Assembly: GCA_016936215.1 (NCBI GenBank)
Contig: JAFGPL010000240.1
Coordinates: 1 to 55,397, forward strand
DNA from: Bacteroidales bacterium
Lineage (GTDB): Bacteria; Bacteroidota; Bacteroidia; Bacteroidales; UBA10428
DNA: 55,397 nucleotides
Reading direction: 5' to 3'
Shown: in pieces, positions 1-9,568 of the stretch
Layout of the letters: every line of letters begins with the position of its first letter
Position numbering within the stretch: position 1 is the first letter of the stretch
Made by a program: the position numbers and the translations under genes
Notes under the pieces: generated by a model
The model's input: the letters and a program-made list of their open reading frames with translations, nothing else
Told to the model about the DNA's origin: nothing
The model's database searches: none

Positions 1-309
1 ACAAATACTCAATTTTGGGGTTTTTAAATAGCCAAAATTGATAGTATTTGTTAATCGTTTGAAAATTCCATGAATTTTCCGGGTTAATTAGTGTCTGTCT
101 TTAAAGTCCGCATACTTCGTTGCGCTCGTCTGCGAACTTTAAAGAACAGCCACACGACTTTATGGGCAGACACTAATTAATTATTTCATATCAGGATGTA
201 ACTTCTTTCATATAAAAAACGTTACAATGGCAATGTTGCCATTGATTAAGTATTAATGGCAATTTTTAAAAATGTAAACGAATAAAAAATCAACCAAACA
301 TCTAAGTGT
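1..309. other. intergenic region with a repeat element
   Basis: No coding region was found before the gene starting at 310. The stretch is AT-rich and holds one copy of an 83-bp inverted-repeat element (91-173, annotated separately). I see no clear TAnnTTTG promoter box for the downstream gene. Confidence 0.7.
85..179. repeat. MITE-like element, family A, copy 1 (with 6-bp target duplication)
   Basis: The core spans 91-173 (83 bp). It begins GTGTCTGTC and ends GGCAGACAC, terminal inverted repeats with one mismatch. An internal inverted repeat pairs CTTTAAAGTCCGCA with TGCGAACTTTAAAG (13 of 14). The core is flanked on both sides by the direct repeat TAATTA (85-90 and 174-179). Near-identical copies lie at 19665-19806 and 30016-30098, each with its own different 6-bp flanking duplication. 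That pattern is what a transposed non-autonomous element leaves. No transposase in the window carries these ends, so the mobilising element is unknown. Confidence 0.85.
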
Positions 310-3300
310 ATGAACTACCCGGCCAATTTTTTGAACCAAAACAAACAGAACACAGCGTATGCAGAAGTAAATAAAGAAAAACTGACATTGTCAAAACCAA
401 AAAAATCTTTCATCTTCTTTCTGCTTTTTCTTTTCGTTTCTAATGTTTTAAACTCATTAGCCCAAACACCGGCCCCCCCTTCAGCAGGTGATGGCAGTGC
501 CGGAAACCCATACCAGATAAACAGTATAGAGAACTTTCACTGGTTAAGGCAGAATGTTTCGGAATACAATAAATACTTTCTGCAAACAGCCGATATAGAT
601 GCTTCGCCAACCTCAGGATGGAACGCGGGTGCGGGATTATTGCCCATTGGCAGCCCGACAAACAGGTTTAAAGGTCATTATGACGGTAATGGTTTTGTAA
701 TTGATGGCCTGTACATTAATTCAACGGCATCTGCTGTAGCCCTGTTTGGTTATTGCGACAGCGCCGCAATAATGAACCTGGGCCTCACAAATGCGGATAT
801 TACCGGTAATATTTATGTGGGTGGTTTTGTCGGGGCTTCTTATGGAACCACGCATATTGAGAACTGCTTTATAACGGGTACTGTAACAGGAGCATCCTAT
901 GTAGGCGGATTTGCAGCTAATATCTACGGGGAAACCCTTATTAAAAATTGCCACAGCGAATGCTCTGTCACAGGCAGTAATACGGTTGGGGGATTTGTAA
1001 GCCAGTGTAGCGCTGTTATTGAAAATAGTTATTGTTCGGGCGAAGTAACAGGTTCCCATACCATTGGGGGTTTTTCCGCATACAACAACCAGGGTTTAAT
1101 TGAAGAGTGCTATTCAGCAACCATTGAGAACGGGGATTCTCTCCTGGGTGGTTTTGTTGGGTTTAACTATTACTCCACCATCAAAAATTGTTATTCAACC
1201 GGCAACTGCTACCTTTACTCCAACTTCGATACCATAAACACGGGCGGCTTTTGCGGGTTGAATACTTTTTCTGCCATTGAAAACTGTTATTTAGCGGGCG
1301 GTTTATACAGGGATATACTCATCACGATTATGGCGGTGAGGTATGATAACTGGTTTGTAGGCAACGAAACCGGTGTCAACACATTGAACGGGAATTTTGT
1401 GCTATGGCCGGCTGCCGGTACCATAATACTTGGCGCAAGCTGTAAAACAATCGAAGAAATGCAGGCAGATAGTACCTTCACCAATGCATTATGGAATTTT
1501 GATACTGTCTGGGTTATGTCATCCAAACTGGCTTACGATGGTTACCCTCACCTTCAATGGGAAAATTCGACCGGCTATGCCAATGCCCCCGAAAGGGTAA
1601 ACGGTATATACCAGGTTTCGACCCTGGAAGACCTGCAATGGATTACCGAAAACGATTCAGCATGGTCATCAGATTTTGTCCAGGTAAATGATATAGAAGC
1701 CTCCCAAACAGCCAGATGGCTAACAGGATGGTATCCTATTGCCAAAACAGGGAGTTTTACAGGAACATACGATGGCAGGGGTTATTCGATCAACAACATA
1801 CTTATAAAAACCCCTGGTAGCAAAGGTTTATTTGGCAATCTGTACCATGCATCTGTAACCGGGGTAACTATAGACAGCCTGGTGGTTGAAACCACAGGTT
1901 CAGGCAGTCAGAATGGTTCACTAGCAGGATACTGCGACAGCAGTATTATTTCTCACTGTTCGGCAAAAGCTTATATCAAAGGCGGCAATGAAAACGGTGG
2001 GCTGATCGGTAAAGCCCGTATGTCTGAAATTTCATTTTGTTATACTACCGGGGAAGTTTCCGGCGCCGATTATGTCGGGGGATTAATTGGCTATGCCGAT
2101 ACCTGCATAATAAACAACTGTTACAGCAACTCCTCCGTTTCAGGTACAAGTAAAATTGGCGGGCTTACCGGGCATAACAACGGTGAAATAAAGTATTGTT
2201 ATTATGAGGGGAACATTGTTGGATTCAGCTATATTGGAGGTTTGTCCGGCACATGCAATTACAACTCTTCTATTTTGCTGTCCTATTCTTTACCAGTGAT
2301 ACAGGTTGATTATAATGCAATGATATCATCTGAAAATTTCGGCGGCCTGGTCGGATCAAATGGAGGGAATATCAGTAATTGCTACAGCATTGGCAATATT
2401 TACGGGCATAATTCGGCCATTACTTCAGGGGGCATCGTGGGATACCTTGTCAATGGGTTGATTGAAAACTCTTATGCTTCGGTTACATCATCGGTACATT
2501 CTGTAAAAGGGGGCATCGCGGGCAATAATACGGGAGGTTCGTTCAATAACTGTTTCTGGGATTCCCAGGCCAGTGCCCTAAGTTCAGCCGTTGGAACAGG
2601 AATCGCGGATAACATTTATAACCGCACCACCAGCCAGATGAAGCAAAAAGCCACCTTCACTGCATATGACTGGGATTTTACCGGAGAAGAAATAAACGGT
2701 TCATCAGATTGCTGGCATATCAGCAATAATTTCAACAACGGTTATCCCGATATTATCCTGCCTGTGTATTATAACGCAAACATCAGCTTTTCTGACAAAG
2801 TATATGATGGAAACACAGTTGCCAGGGCCAGTGCGGCCAATATCAAATTTTATGGTCAGTACCACAACCATCATATTGAACCGGACACTGTTTATGCTTC
2901 ATTTGAAGATAAAAATACAGGAACCAACAAAAACATTGCAGTTGACAGTATAGACCTGAACAACCCATATAATGACAAATACAAAGTAATGATCAATGAA
3001 ATGGTAACCGGCACTGCCTCTATTCATCAAAAGGAACTGCTGATCTCAGGATCATTCACTGCTTATGACAAACTTTATGATGGCACTGCTACTGCGGCCA
3101 TCCATGAAAATAACCTGGAGCTCACCGGTATTATAGCCGACGAAACCATAGAACTTGATAATATTGAACTGGCCTTTGCCCAAAGTACTGTTGCAGACAA
3201 TGTAATGGTAAACATTGTCAATGCTGGTATAACAGGCTCCGGGTCCGGTAATTACATATTGTCTCTTACTGGAGCACCGGTTGCCTATGCAAGCATTACC

Positions 3301-3558
3301 GATGAAACCGGGGTGGAAGATCCTGCTGATTTGATCAGGGTTGTGCTATATCCTAATCCGTGTAATGAAATATTATTTTTCGACTTTACGGGAAATATCG
3401 TTTCAATACATATTATTGATATATCAGGTAAAACCCTTGTTTACAGCGACCTGCAAAATAATTCAATTGATACCGGCGACCTTGGACAGGGTTATTACAC
3501 AATTAAGTTTTTCTTTAACGATGGCAAGGTTTTCAGCAGCACATTTATAAAAAAGTAA
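310..3558 (+). CDS. secreted GLUG/YDG-domain protein with T9SS sorting tail
   Basis: A 1082-residue predicted surface or secreted protein. Residues 1-52 form a long N-region and a hydrophobic signal peptide (core around FIFFLLFLF) with likely cleavage after LAQ. Two blocks of GLUG-type repeats follow, roughly residues 60-390 and 415-770, with recurrent units of the form NCYS-G-V-G-GGFVG. Each block starts with an ENFHWL/LEDLQWI segment and closes with a W-F/D linker. Two YDG-type repeats follow (VYDGNTVA near 835 and LYDGTATA near 920). The last ~75 residues (VVLYPNPCNEI to the end) match a type A T9SS C-terminal sorting domain. GLUG proteins are often adhesins or parts of large extracellular enzymes; no catalytic domain is visible. 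It stands alone, with hairpins downstream. The ATG at 310 is the only Met before the signal peptide, although a TTG near 389 would give a shorter N-region. Confidence 0.85.
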   Translation: MNYPANFLNQNKQNTAYAEVNKEKLTLSKPKKSFIFFLLFLFVSNVLNSLAQTPAPPSAGDGSAGNPYQINSIENFHWLRQNVSEYNKYFLQTADIDASPTSGWNAGAGLLPIGSPTNRFKGHYDGNGFVIDGLYINSTASAVALFGYCDSAAIMNLGLTNADITGNIYVGGFVGASYGTTHIENCFITGTVTGASYVGGFAANIYGETLIKNCHSECSVTGSNTVGGFVSQCSAVIENSYCSGEVTGSHTIGGFSAYNNQGLIEECYSATIENGDSLLGGFVGFNYYSTIKNCYSTGNCYLYSNFDTINTGGFCGLNTFSAIENCYLAGGLYRDILITIMAVRYDNWFVGNETGVNTLNGNFVLWPAAGTIILGASCKTIEEMQADSTFTNALWNFDTVWVMSSKLAYDGYPHLQWENSTGYANAPERVNGIYQVSTLEDLQWITENDSAWSSDFVQVNDIEASQTARWLTGWYPIAKTGSFTGTYDGRGYSINNILIKTPGSKGLFGNLYHASVTGVTIDSLVVETTGSGSQNGSLAGYCDSSIISHCSAKAYIKGGNENGGLIGKARMSEISFCYTTGEVSGADYVGGLIGYADTCIINNCYSNSSVSGTSKIGGLTGHNNGEIKYCYYEGNIVGFSYIGGLSGTCNYNSSILLSYSLPVIQVDYNAMISSENFGGLVGSNGGNISNCYSIGNIYGHNSAITSGGIVGYLVNGLIENSYASVTSSVHSVKGGIAGNNTGGSFNNCFWDSQASALSSAVGTGIADNIYNRTTSQMKQKATFTAYDWDFTGEEINGSSDCWHISNNFNNGYPDIILPVYYNANISFSDKVYDGNTVARASAANIKFYGQYHNHHIEPDTVYASFEDKNTGTNKNIAVDSIDLNNPYNDKYKVMINEMVTGTASIHQKELLISGSFTAYDKLYDGTATAAIHENNLELTGIIADETIELDNIELAFAQSTVADNVMVNIVNAGITGSGSGNYILSLTGAPVAYASITDETGVEDPADLIRVVLYPNPCNEILFFDFTGNIVSIHIIDISGKTLVYSDLQNNSIDTGDLGQGYYTIKFFFNDGKVFSSTFIKK

Positions 3559-3604
3559 AGATGCTTCGATTGGAAAGGCCTCAGGATATAATTATTCACT
3601 ATTG

Positions 3605-3628
3605 AAAGAATAAAAAAATATTCTTTTT
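3605..3628 (+). terminator. AT-rich hairpin after the GLUG gene
   Basis: AAAGAATA (3605-3612) pairs with TATTCTTT (3619-3626) around a 6-nt A loop, and further T residues follow. It lies 47 bp after the stop codon and could act as a weak intrinsic terminator. Confidence 0.4.
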
Positions 3629-3741
3629 CATTGCTGAACGGTTAAATTATTTTTACTTGCATGAAATTCAAAGAATAAGGGAAAATCCGAGTTTCTCGCT
3701 TATTACAGGGTTTATTTTATAAAATATTTCTGCCACTAAGA

Positions 3742-3788
3742 CACCAACCTGTCCGCCTCCGCCTCAGGCGGACAGGTTGGTGGCATTT
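3742..3788. terminator. 17-bp perfect hairpin followed by T6
   Basis: Positions 3742-3758 (CACCAACCTGTCCGCCT) are perfectly complementary to 3766-3782, with a 7-nt loop, and GCATTTTTT follows on the plus strand. The stem can be extended with TGCC/GGCA across a bulge. It could terminate the plus-strand GLUG gene about 180 bp upstream. The GC-rich stem core (CCTGTCCGCC) also resembles a small dispersed palindrome rather than ordinary terminator sequence; a related palindrome lies at 20620-20639. Confidence 0.6.
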
Positions 3789-3794
3789 TTTAAT

Positions 3795-4067
3795 TTACCT
3801 GGACACTAATGAAACAAGGTGCTTTGCCATGAATGCCCTTCCAGACCCTGATTTTAAATACTTTTCGAATGATATAGCCAGATACTTATCCTTAAAGGAA
3901 CATTAAAAAACCAATTCAACCGGTCTGTATGGTTTTGTATAGGGTACCATCCCATTTTGATGCCTTTCAAACCTTTCAACTATGTTTTGGGTATAACCAG
4001 TATAATACTTACCGTTGCTCATTAATAAAATGTAAACGTACCAAAATTGATTATTCAGATTGTTCAT
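3795..4067 (-). pseudogene. GIY-YIG nuclease-superfamily gene with one in-frame stop
   Basis: Reading the minus strand from the ATG at 4067-4065 gives 54 codons with clear GIY-YIG features: FWYVYIL near the start, then YYTGYT, then R-F-x-R-H and a PYRPVELVF segment. Codon 55 is TAA (3905-3903), where family members usually have Tyr. The frame then stays open for 35 more codons (CSFKDKYLAISFEKYLKS, then GSGRAFMAKHLV) to the natural stop at 3797-3795. The total of about 90 residues is the usual size for small stand-alone GIY-YIG (UPF0213-like) proteins. One nonsense change therefore explains the break. Both halves are well preserved, so the loss is recent, or the base is a sequencing error. Confidence 0.8.
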
Positions 4068-4159
4068 TGTTATCTCAGGTTTAATTAAGGTAATACTATA
4101 TATTGCGGACTACGTCCGCCGAAGCCCGCAAACGTATATATAAAGCAAAGAAACATTAT

Positions 4160-4199
4160 TAAAAAAGCAAAGCCCGCCTTCGCTAAAGCTACGGCGGGC
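4160..4199 (-). terminator. intrinsic terminator of tRNA-Ser
   Basis: On the minus strand, GCCCGCC (4199-4193) pairs with GGCGGGC (4178-4172), with partial pairing inside the loop. TTTGCTTTTTT follows. It starts a few bases past the tRNA 3' end, in the right orientation for a tRNA terminator. Confidence 0.7.
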
Positions 4200-4204
4200 G
4201 GAGG

Positions 4205-4292
4205 CGGAGAGCGAGGGATTCGAACCCCCGGTACCGCTAAGCGGTACAACAGATTTCGAGTCTGCCCCGTTCGACCACTCCGGCAGCTCTCC
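4205..4292 (-). tRNA. tRNA-Ser (anticodon CGA)
   Basis: The minus strand begins GGAGAGC and closes with GCTCTCC, giving a 7-bp acceptor stem, then a G discriminator base as usual for tRNA-Ser. The anticodon arm is GCAGA-CTCGAAA-TCTGT, placing CGA at positions 34-36 (reads UCG). A long variable arm, GTACCGCTTAGCGGTAC, marks a class II tRNA. The T arm contains GGTTCGAATCC. CCA is not encoded. The gene stands alone and has a terminator directly downstream. Confidence 0.95.
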
Positions 4293-4368
4293 TTCTGGCA
4301 GCAAAAATAATGAATTTAACCCAAACCGCTATAATCAAAGAATTATTAAAAGGCATGATTATTGACGG

Positions 4369-7041
4369 TTAAAATTCTTTTCTTGTGCCATTAATTTTGA
4401 ATAACTTGAATAAATCCACAATCACTATAGGCACAAATGACAGTGCCAACACCATAAGCCAATGCTGACCGTCCATTTCGGTGAACCTGAATGCTGTCCT
4501 CACCGGTTCAACCAACAGAACAAACAATGCCATGGCAGATGAAGCGAGAATAGCACCAATTAAGGGTTTGTTTTTAAAAGGGCTAATCGCCAACGAGGAT
4601 TTGGTATTGGAATGAAGGTTACGAATATGTACCATCTGGGCAAAAACCAATGTGGCAAATGCCATGGTTTGCCCCAAAGCAAGACCTTCGTCGTTTAATC
4701 CTTTTAAGAATGCCACCAGGGGAAGCAACCCGATCATGATTCCCTGGTAAACGATTCTCCAAATCATTCCGCGTGTGAGTAGCCCCTGCTTTGTATTACG
4801 CGGTTTACGGTTCATAATGTCTTTTTCTGCCGGGTCAACGCTCAGGGCCAGCGCGGGCAGGCTATCGGTCACGAGGTTTACCCAGAGTATATGTATTGGT
4901 AAAAGGGGGGCTCCGAGGTTGAAAACAGAAGCTGTAAGCAGCAGGAAAATTTCCCCCACATTGGTTGATAAAAGAAACTGAATCACTTTAAGGATATTAT
5001 CGTATATCCTGCGTCCTTCTTCCACAGCAGATACAATAGTTGCAAAATTATCGTCTGTAAGAATAATATCGGCTGCCCCTTTTGCAACATCTGTGCCAAC
5101 AATTCCCATTGCGGCGCCTATATCTGCCTGTTTGAGCGCAGGGGCATCATTCACCCCGTCTCCGGTCATGGCAACGATTTCTTTACGCTTTTGCCAGGCT
5201 TTCACAATTTTCACCTTATGTTCGGGTGCCACCCTTGCATATACTGAATAGCGGTTTACATTTTCAAACAATTCTTCATCAGTGAGTTGCTCCAGTTCAT
5301 TTCCTGTTATCGCCAGGTCTCCTTCATTCAGGATACCCAGTTGCGAAGCTATTGCCACCGCTGTAATCTTATGGTCGCCTGTTATTATCACCGGTTTGAT
5401 ACCTGCCGTACTGCATTTCTTAACAGCCTCAAAGGCTTCGGGCCTTGCCGGGTCAATCATTCCAACCAGTCCGGCAAACACCAGGTTATTTTCAAGACTG
5501 CCTGTTTCTGCCTTTACAGGCGCCTCCGGCAGCTCTTTATATGCCATAGCCAGCAAACGCAAGGCTGAACCGGCCATTTCTTCGTTAACAGTACGGATTT
5601 TTTTCCTGTCTTCTTCTGTAATATCCTTAACTTCACCCTTTTGGAGAATTTTACTGCAAACGCCGAGTACTTCTTCAATGCCCCCTTTTACATTTACCTG
5701 GAAAATACCCGTAGAAAAACGGTTCACAGTCGTCATTCTTTTTCGTTCTGAGTCGAACGGTATCTCGGCCACACGGGGATATTCTTTTTCAAGTTCATTT
5801 TTAGTTAGCCTGTAAACAATTCCTAAACCGAGCAAAGCTGTTTCGGTAGGATCGCCAGTAAAATTGTAACTTCCATCGCTATTGGCTGCAACCTGGGCAT
5901 CTGCGCATAAAATGGCAATGGTCAATAGTTTTTTCTCTTCATTATCAGCTTCTTTCAAAGAACTTACAGGGTCAATGCGTTTTCGGTTATGATTGACATA
6001 AGTCTCAACAACCGTCATTTTGTTCTGGGTCAACGTACCTGTTTTGTCAGAACAGATCACGGTGGCGCTCCCGAGTGTTTCAACCGAAGGAAGGGTACGG
6101 ACAATGGCATTGCGTTTTACAAGCCGCTGTACCCCTATTGCAAGTACCACCGTTGACACTGCCGGTAGGCCCTCGGGTATTGCAGCCACAGCAAGGCTTA
6201 CAGCAGTCATAAACATACTCATAACAGGATTGCCATACAGAATACCTACCAGAAAAATTAAAGCACAAATAATAAGCGCCGAGATGCCAAGAATTTTACC
6301 CAACTGCTCAAGCCTCCTGGTCATTGGGGTTTCGGTATCAACTGTCTGCTGAAGCATGTCGGCAATTTTTCCCACCTGGGTATTCATACCGGTTTCGGTT
6401 ACAACACCTTTTCCGCGGCCATATGTTACCATGCTCCCTGAGAATGCCATGTTTTTGCGGTCGCCTAGGGCTACATCTTTTTCAGCAATTGTTTCAGATG
6501 TTTTTATTACCGGCACCGACTCTCCTGTGAGTGCCGATTCCTGTATTTTCAAATTCACTGCTTCAATGATCCGCAAGTCGGCCGGAACAATAAACCCCGT
6601 TTCGAGTATTACAATATCTCCCGGCACCAGGTCGCGTGTACGGACTTCTTTTACAGCACTGTCACGCAATACTTTTGAATACGGTGCTGCCAGGTTTTTA
6701 AGCGCTTCAAGCGATGATTCAGCTTTTCGTTCCTGGATAGCCCCGATAAAAGCATTAAGCAAGAGTATCCCCATGATTACGAATGTATCAAGCATGCCCT
6801 CCCCTTCGGTCACACCAACCACACCCGAAATAACTGCTGCAATAAGCAGGATAATAATCATAAAACTTTTAAACTGCTCAAAAAGCATTTTTATAAATGG
6901 CTTTCTTCTCTTTGATGTTAACTGGTTAGGGCCAAACTTTCCAAGCCTTACTGATGCCTCATGGAATGTAAGACCGGCTGATGCGGATGATTTCAAACCC
7001 GATATTACTTCATCAACCTGTTGATTATAGAAAAATGCCAT
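4369..7041 (-). CDS. P-type Ca2+-transporting ATPase (P2A/SERCA-like)
   Basis: An 890-residue inner-membrane cation pump, predicted to export Ca2+ at the cost of ATP. An N-terminal cation-ATPase domain (residues about 1-65) precedes the first membrane pair. The actuator motif TGES is at 172-175. The PEGLPA membrane motif, typical of P2A/P2B calcium pumps, lies just before the phosphorylation motif DKTGTLT, whose Asp is residue 332. The hinge motif TGDGVNDAP is at about 626-634. Six C-terminal membrane segments follow, with the NLVTDSLPALALS segment conserved in SERCA-like pumps. The length fits bacterial PacL/PMR1-like enzymes. It is a single-gene unit with a TAnnTTTG box 40 bp upstream. Specificity for Ca2+ rather than Mn2+ is inferred from family resemblance. 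Confidence 0.93.
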   Translation of the reverse strand: MAFFYNQQVDEVISGLKSSASAGLTFHEASVRLGKFGPNQLTSKRRKPFIKMLFEQFKSFMIIILLIAAVISGVVGVTEGEGMLDTFVIMGILLLNAFIGAIQERKAESSLEALKNLAAPYSKVLRDSAVKEVRTRDLVPGDIVILETGFIVPADLRIIEAVNLKIQESALTGESVPVIKTSETIAEKDVALGDRKNMAFSGSMVTYGRGKGVVTETGMNTQVGKIADMLQQTVDTETPMTRRLEQLGKILGISALIICALIFLVGILYGNPVMSMFMTAVSLAVAAIPEGLPAVSTVVLAIGVQRLVKRNAIVRTLPSVETLGSATVICSDKTGTLTQNKMTVVETYVNHNRKRIDPVSSLKEADNEEKKLLTIAILCADAQVAANSDGSYNFTGDPTETALLGLGIVYRLTKNELEKEYPRVAEIPFDSERKRMTTVNRFSTGIFQVNVKGGIEEVLGVCSKILQKGEVKDITEEDRKKIRTVNEEMAGSALRLLAMAYKELPEAPVKAETGSLENNLVFAGLVGMIDPARPEAFEAVKKCSTAGIKPVIITGDHKITAVAIASQLGILNEGDLAITGNELEQLTDEELFENVNRYSVYARVAPEHKVKIVKAWQKRKEIVAMTGDGVNDAPALKQADIGAAMGIVGTDVAKGAADIILTDDNFATIVSAVEEGRRIYDNILKVIQFLLSTNVGEIFLLLTASVFNLGAPLLPIHILWVNLVTDSLPALALSVDPAEKDIMNRKPRNTKQGLLTRGMIWRIVYQGIMIGLLPLVAFLKGLNDEGLALGQTMAFATLVFAQMVHIRNLHSNTKSSLAISPFKNKPLIGAILASSAMALFVLLVEPVRTAFRFTEMDGQHWLMVLALSFVPIVIVDLFKLFKINGTRKEF

Positions 7042-7080
7042 GCTTATGACTGAATATTTATATTATTAAAAATAGTGAAG

Positions 7081-7088
7081 CAAAAATA
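7081..7088 (-). promoter_or_regulatory. -7 promoter box of the Ca2+ ATPase gene
   Basis: The minus-strand sequence TATTTTTG fits the Bacteroidetes sigma-A -7 consensus TAnnTTTG and lies 40 bp upstream of the ATG at 7041. No clear -33 TTTG is present at the expected spacing. Confidence 0.45.
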
Positions 7089-7163
7089 AACCAATTGATT
7101 TATTTCTTTACTGCATGGGTGGCAGTATAATTTAATGAAGCCGCATATTTGACAAAAAAAACA

Positions 7164-9314
7164 TCATTCATAATCAATCCCCATCCTGTCAATGATGAAG
7201 GCATAATTGAACGCGATGTCCTTAAGAAAGTCAAAGCGGCCTGTTGCGCCCCCGTGCCCCGATTCAAGGTTGGTTTTGAGCAAAACAAGGTTGTCATTGG
7301 TTTTAAGCGACCTTAATTTTGCCACCCATTTGGCAGGTTCATGGTATTGTACCTGTGAATCGTTCCATCCAGTGGTTGCCAGTATGTTCGGGTATGACTG
7401 CGACTTTACGTTGTCGTAAGGGGAATATGACAGGATATACCGATAAGCCTGCTCTTCAGCGGGATTTCCCCACTGCTCATATTCCTGCGTGGTAAGCGGC
7501 AGGCTCTCGTCCTGCATAGTATTGATCACATCTACAAACGGCACCTCGGCAACAACAGTATTAAAAAGTTCGGGACGCATGTTGGCTACAGCTCCAACAA
7601 GTAACCCTCCTGCACTCCCCCCCTGAATGGCCAGATAAGCAGGATTGGTATAGTTTTCTTTTATCAGGTATTCGGCACAAGCTATAAAATCGAGAAAGGA
7701 ATTCATTTTTTTCATAAGTTTTCCATCTTCATACCATTGTTCTCCCATTTCACTGCCTCCCCTTACCTGTGCCAGGGCAAAAACAAAACCCCTGTCTACC
7801 AGGCTGAAAACTGTTGAACGAAAATATGCATCCGTATTATAACCATAAGAACCATATCCATATATAAGTGCAGGGTTTTTACCATTTTTTTGCATGTTCT
7901 TTCGATATACCACGGCCATAGGAATCTTTGTACCATCGTGGGATGTTGCCCATAGCCTTTCAACAGCATAATCAGCGGCATTAAACCCTGAAGGGATCTC
8001 CTGTTCCTTGAGTTTCTCGGTTTCTCCGGTTGCCATATTGTAGTCGTAAATAGTAGCAGGCCTGTTAAGCGATGCATATGAATACCTGAACTTTACCGAA
8101 TTGTATTCAGGAACATTCATTATATCAATAACATATACCGGTTCGGGGAACTCTACAGCCTGTTTATTGCCGGTTGTAATATCAAATATTTCCAATCCGT
8201 CAAGACCATCTTTCCTGACATACAGGGCGAGATATTTTTCAAATACATCCATATTTTGTATTTTAACTTCGCTGCTATGTGCAATCACCTCTTTCCATGA
8301 AGCAGAATCCTCATAACCGGTTAACGGCGCCTCGAATATTTTTGAATTGATATTGGCTGCATTCTTATACCTTATATAAATTTTCTCTTTATGATGCTCG
8401 GTATAATATTCCACGTCTTTTCTCCTCGGCCGGAATATTTTTATTTCGCTCAAAGGTTCACCCGCTTTAATAAACCTGCATTCGGTAGTAGTAAAACTTG
8501 CAGAGATAAAATAGATGAATTCCTTACTTTTTGATTTACCCAGGTACAAATTGAACAATTCATCCTTTTCTTCATAAACTATTTTATCGCTGCCTGTTGC
8601 GTTTATATTATGAAGATAAACCCTGTATGGCCTAAGGCTTTCATTGGCTGTTACATAGAATACCGATTTATTGTCCCCGCACCATGCAAAATCCTGAACT
8701 CGTTCAATTTGATGAGGCAGGTCAATGTTGGTGTTAAGGTCGCGGAATTTGAGTATAAATTCGGCAAACGAACCAGTAGTATTGTAAATGTATGCAGCCG
8801 TATTATTATCATTCGAGACCTCATAACCAGCAAAAATAAAAGCCTGTGAACCTTGTGCCATATTATTTACGTTAAAAAGCACTTCTTCGGAGGATGTGAG
8901 GCTTCCTTTCTTCCTGCAATATACCGGGTATTGCTTGTCTTTTTCGGTACGGTTATAATAATAGTACCCGTTATTAAATTTTGGCACCGATTGGTCTTCT
9001 TCTTTTATCCTTCCCCTCATTTCGGTATAAAGTTTCTGCTGTAATTTTCCGGTTTGGGCCATAACTGTGTCGCAGTATTTATTTTCAGCAATGAGATAAT
9101 CCATTACTGCAGGATTACTTCTGTCTTTCATCCAGAAAAAATTATCAATACGCATATTTCCAAATTCAGACATGGTATCGGGGATTACTTGTGCCACGGG
9201 TGGAGGCGGAAAGTCCTTTTCGGTTTTAACCTCCCTGGTACCTGGTATTTTACTGCAACCCTGCAAAACCACGATCAGTGCAACGACAAACTGTATAAAA
9301 CCTTTTTTCATCAT
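7164..9314 (-). CDS. prolyl oligopeptidase-family (S9A) lipoprotein, oligopeptidase B-like
   Basis: A 716-residue serine peptidase of family S9. The N-terminal lipoprotein signal ends in LQGC, so it is predicted to sit on the periplasmic or outer-membrane side. Residues about 60-430 form the beta-propeller that gates access. The C-terminal alpha/beta-hydrolase domain carries the catalytic triad: Ser567 in GGSAGG, Asp652 in GWNDSQV and His687 in ESGHGG. The segments YGYGSYGYNTD and QVRGGSEMGEQWYEDGK are typical of oligopeptidase B, which cleaves after basic residues in short peptides. The start is Met-Met-Lys-Lys, so translation could begin one codon later. It is divergent from aroA, with a 254-bp gap. 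Confidence 0.92.
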   Translation of the reverse strand: MMKKGFIQFVVALIVVLQGCSKIPGTREVKTEKDFPPPPVAQVIPDTMSEFGNMRIDNFFWMKDRSNPAVMDYLIAENKYCDTVMAQTGKLQQKLYTEMRGRIKEEDQSVPKFNNGYYYYNRTEKDKQYPVYCRKKGSLTSSEEVLFNVNNMAQGSQAFIFAGYEVSNDNNTAAYIYNTTGSFAEFILKFRDLNTNIDLPHQIERVQDFAWCGDNKSVFYVTANESLRPYRVYLHNINATGSDKIVYEEKDELFNLYLGKSKSKEFIYFISASFTTTECRFIKAGEPLSEIKIFRPRRKDVEYYTEHHKEKIYIRYKNAANINSKIFEAPLTGYEDSASWKEVIAHSSEVKIQNMDVFEKYLALYVRKDGLDGLEIFDITTGNKQAVEFPEPVYVIDIMNVPEYNSVKFRYSYASLNRPATIYDYNMATGETEKLKEQEIPSGFNAADYAVERLWATSHDGTKIPMAVVYRKNMQKNGKNPALIYGYGSYGYNTDAYFRSTVFSLVDRGFVFALAQVRGGSEMGEQWYEDGKLMKKMNSFLDFIACAEYLIKENYTNPAYLAIQGGSAGGLLVGAVANMRPELFNTVVAEVPFVDVINTMQDESLPLTTQEYEQWGNPAEEQAYRYILSYSPYDNVKSQSYPNILATTGWNDSQVQYHEPAKWVAKLRSLKTNDNLVLLKTNLESGHGGATGRFDFLKDIAFNYAFIIDRMGIDYE

Positions 9315-9568
9315 GAATTATTTAATGATTTAAACATACTTTACCTGCTCTGCTGAAAAAACAACAAAAGGTAGGAAAAAAACAGTACAAATTCAATAGT
9401 ATCAATTTTAAACAGCACATAGGCGCAATAATCTTTAGCGCCAAAAGTCTTTGCCAGTTAGAGGCTACAGCAGTTAAGATTTAATTAGCATGCTGTCACA
9501 TTATCAATTCATCTTTGTTTAAATAATTAAGTTTAACTAAATTCGCCGGAAAAAATAAACATCCTGCT

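Noticed and set aside
4110-4304. Minus-strand frame across the tRNA-Ser gene
   Set aside because: It is a read through the tRNA and its terminator; the translated sequence reflects tRNA structure, not a protein.
5282-5815. Long plus-strand frames opposite the Ca2+ ATPase gene (also 6356-7024)
   Set aside because: They are complementary-strand shadows of a well-conserved coding frame, with no domain and no promoter.
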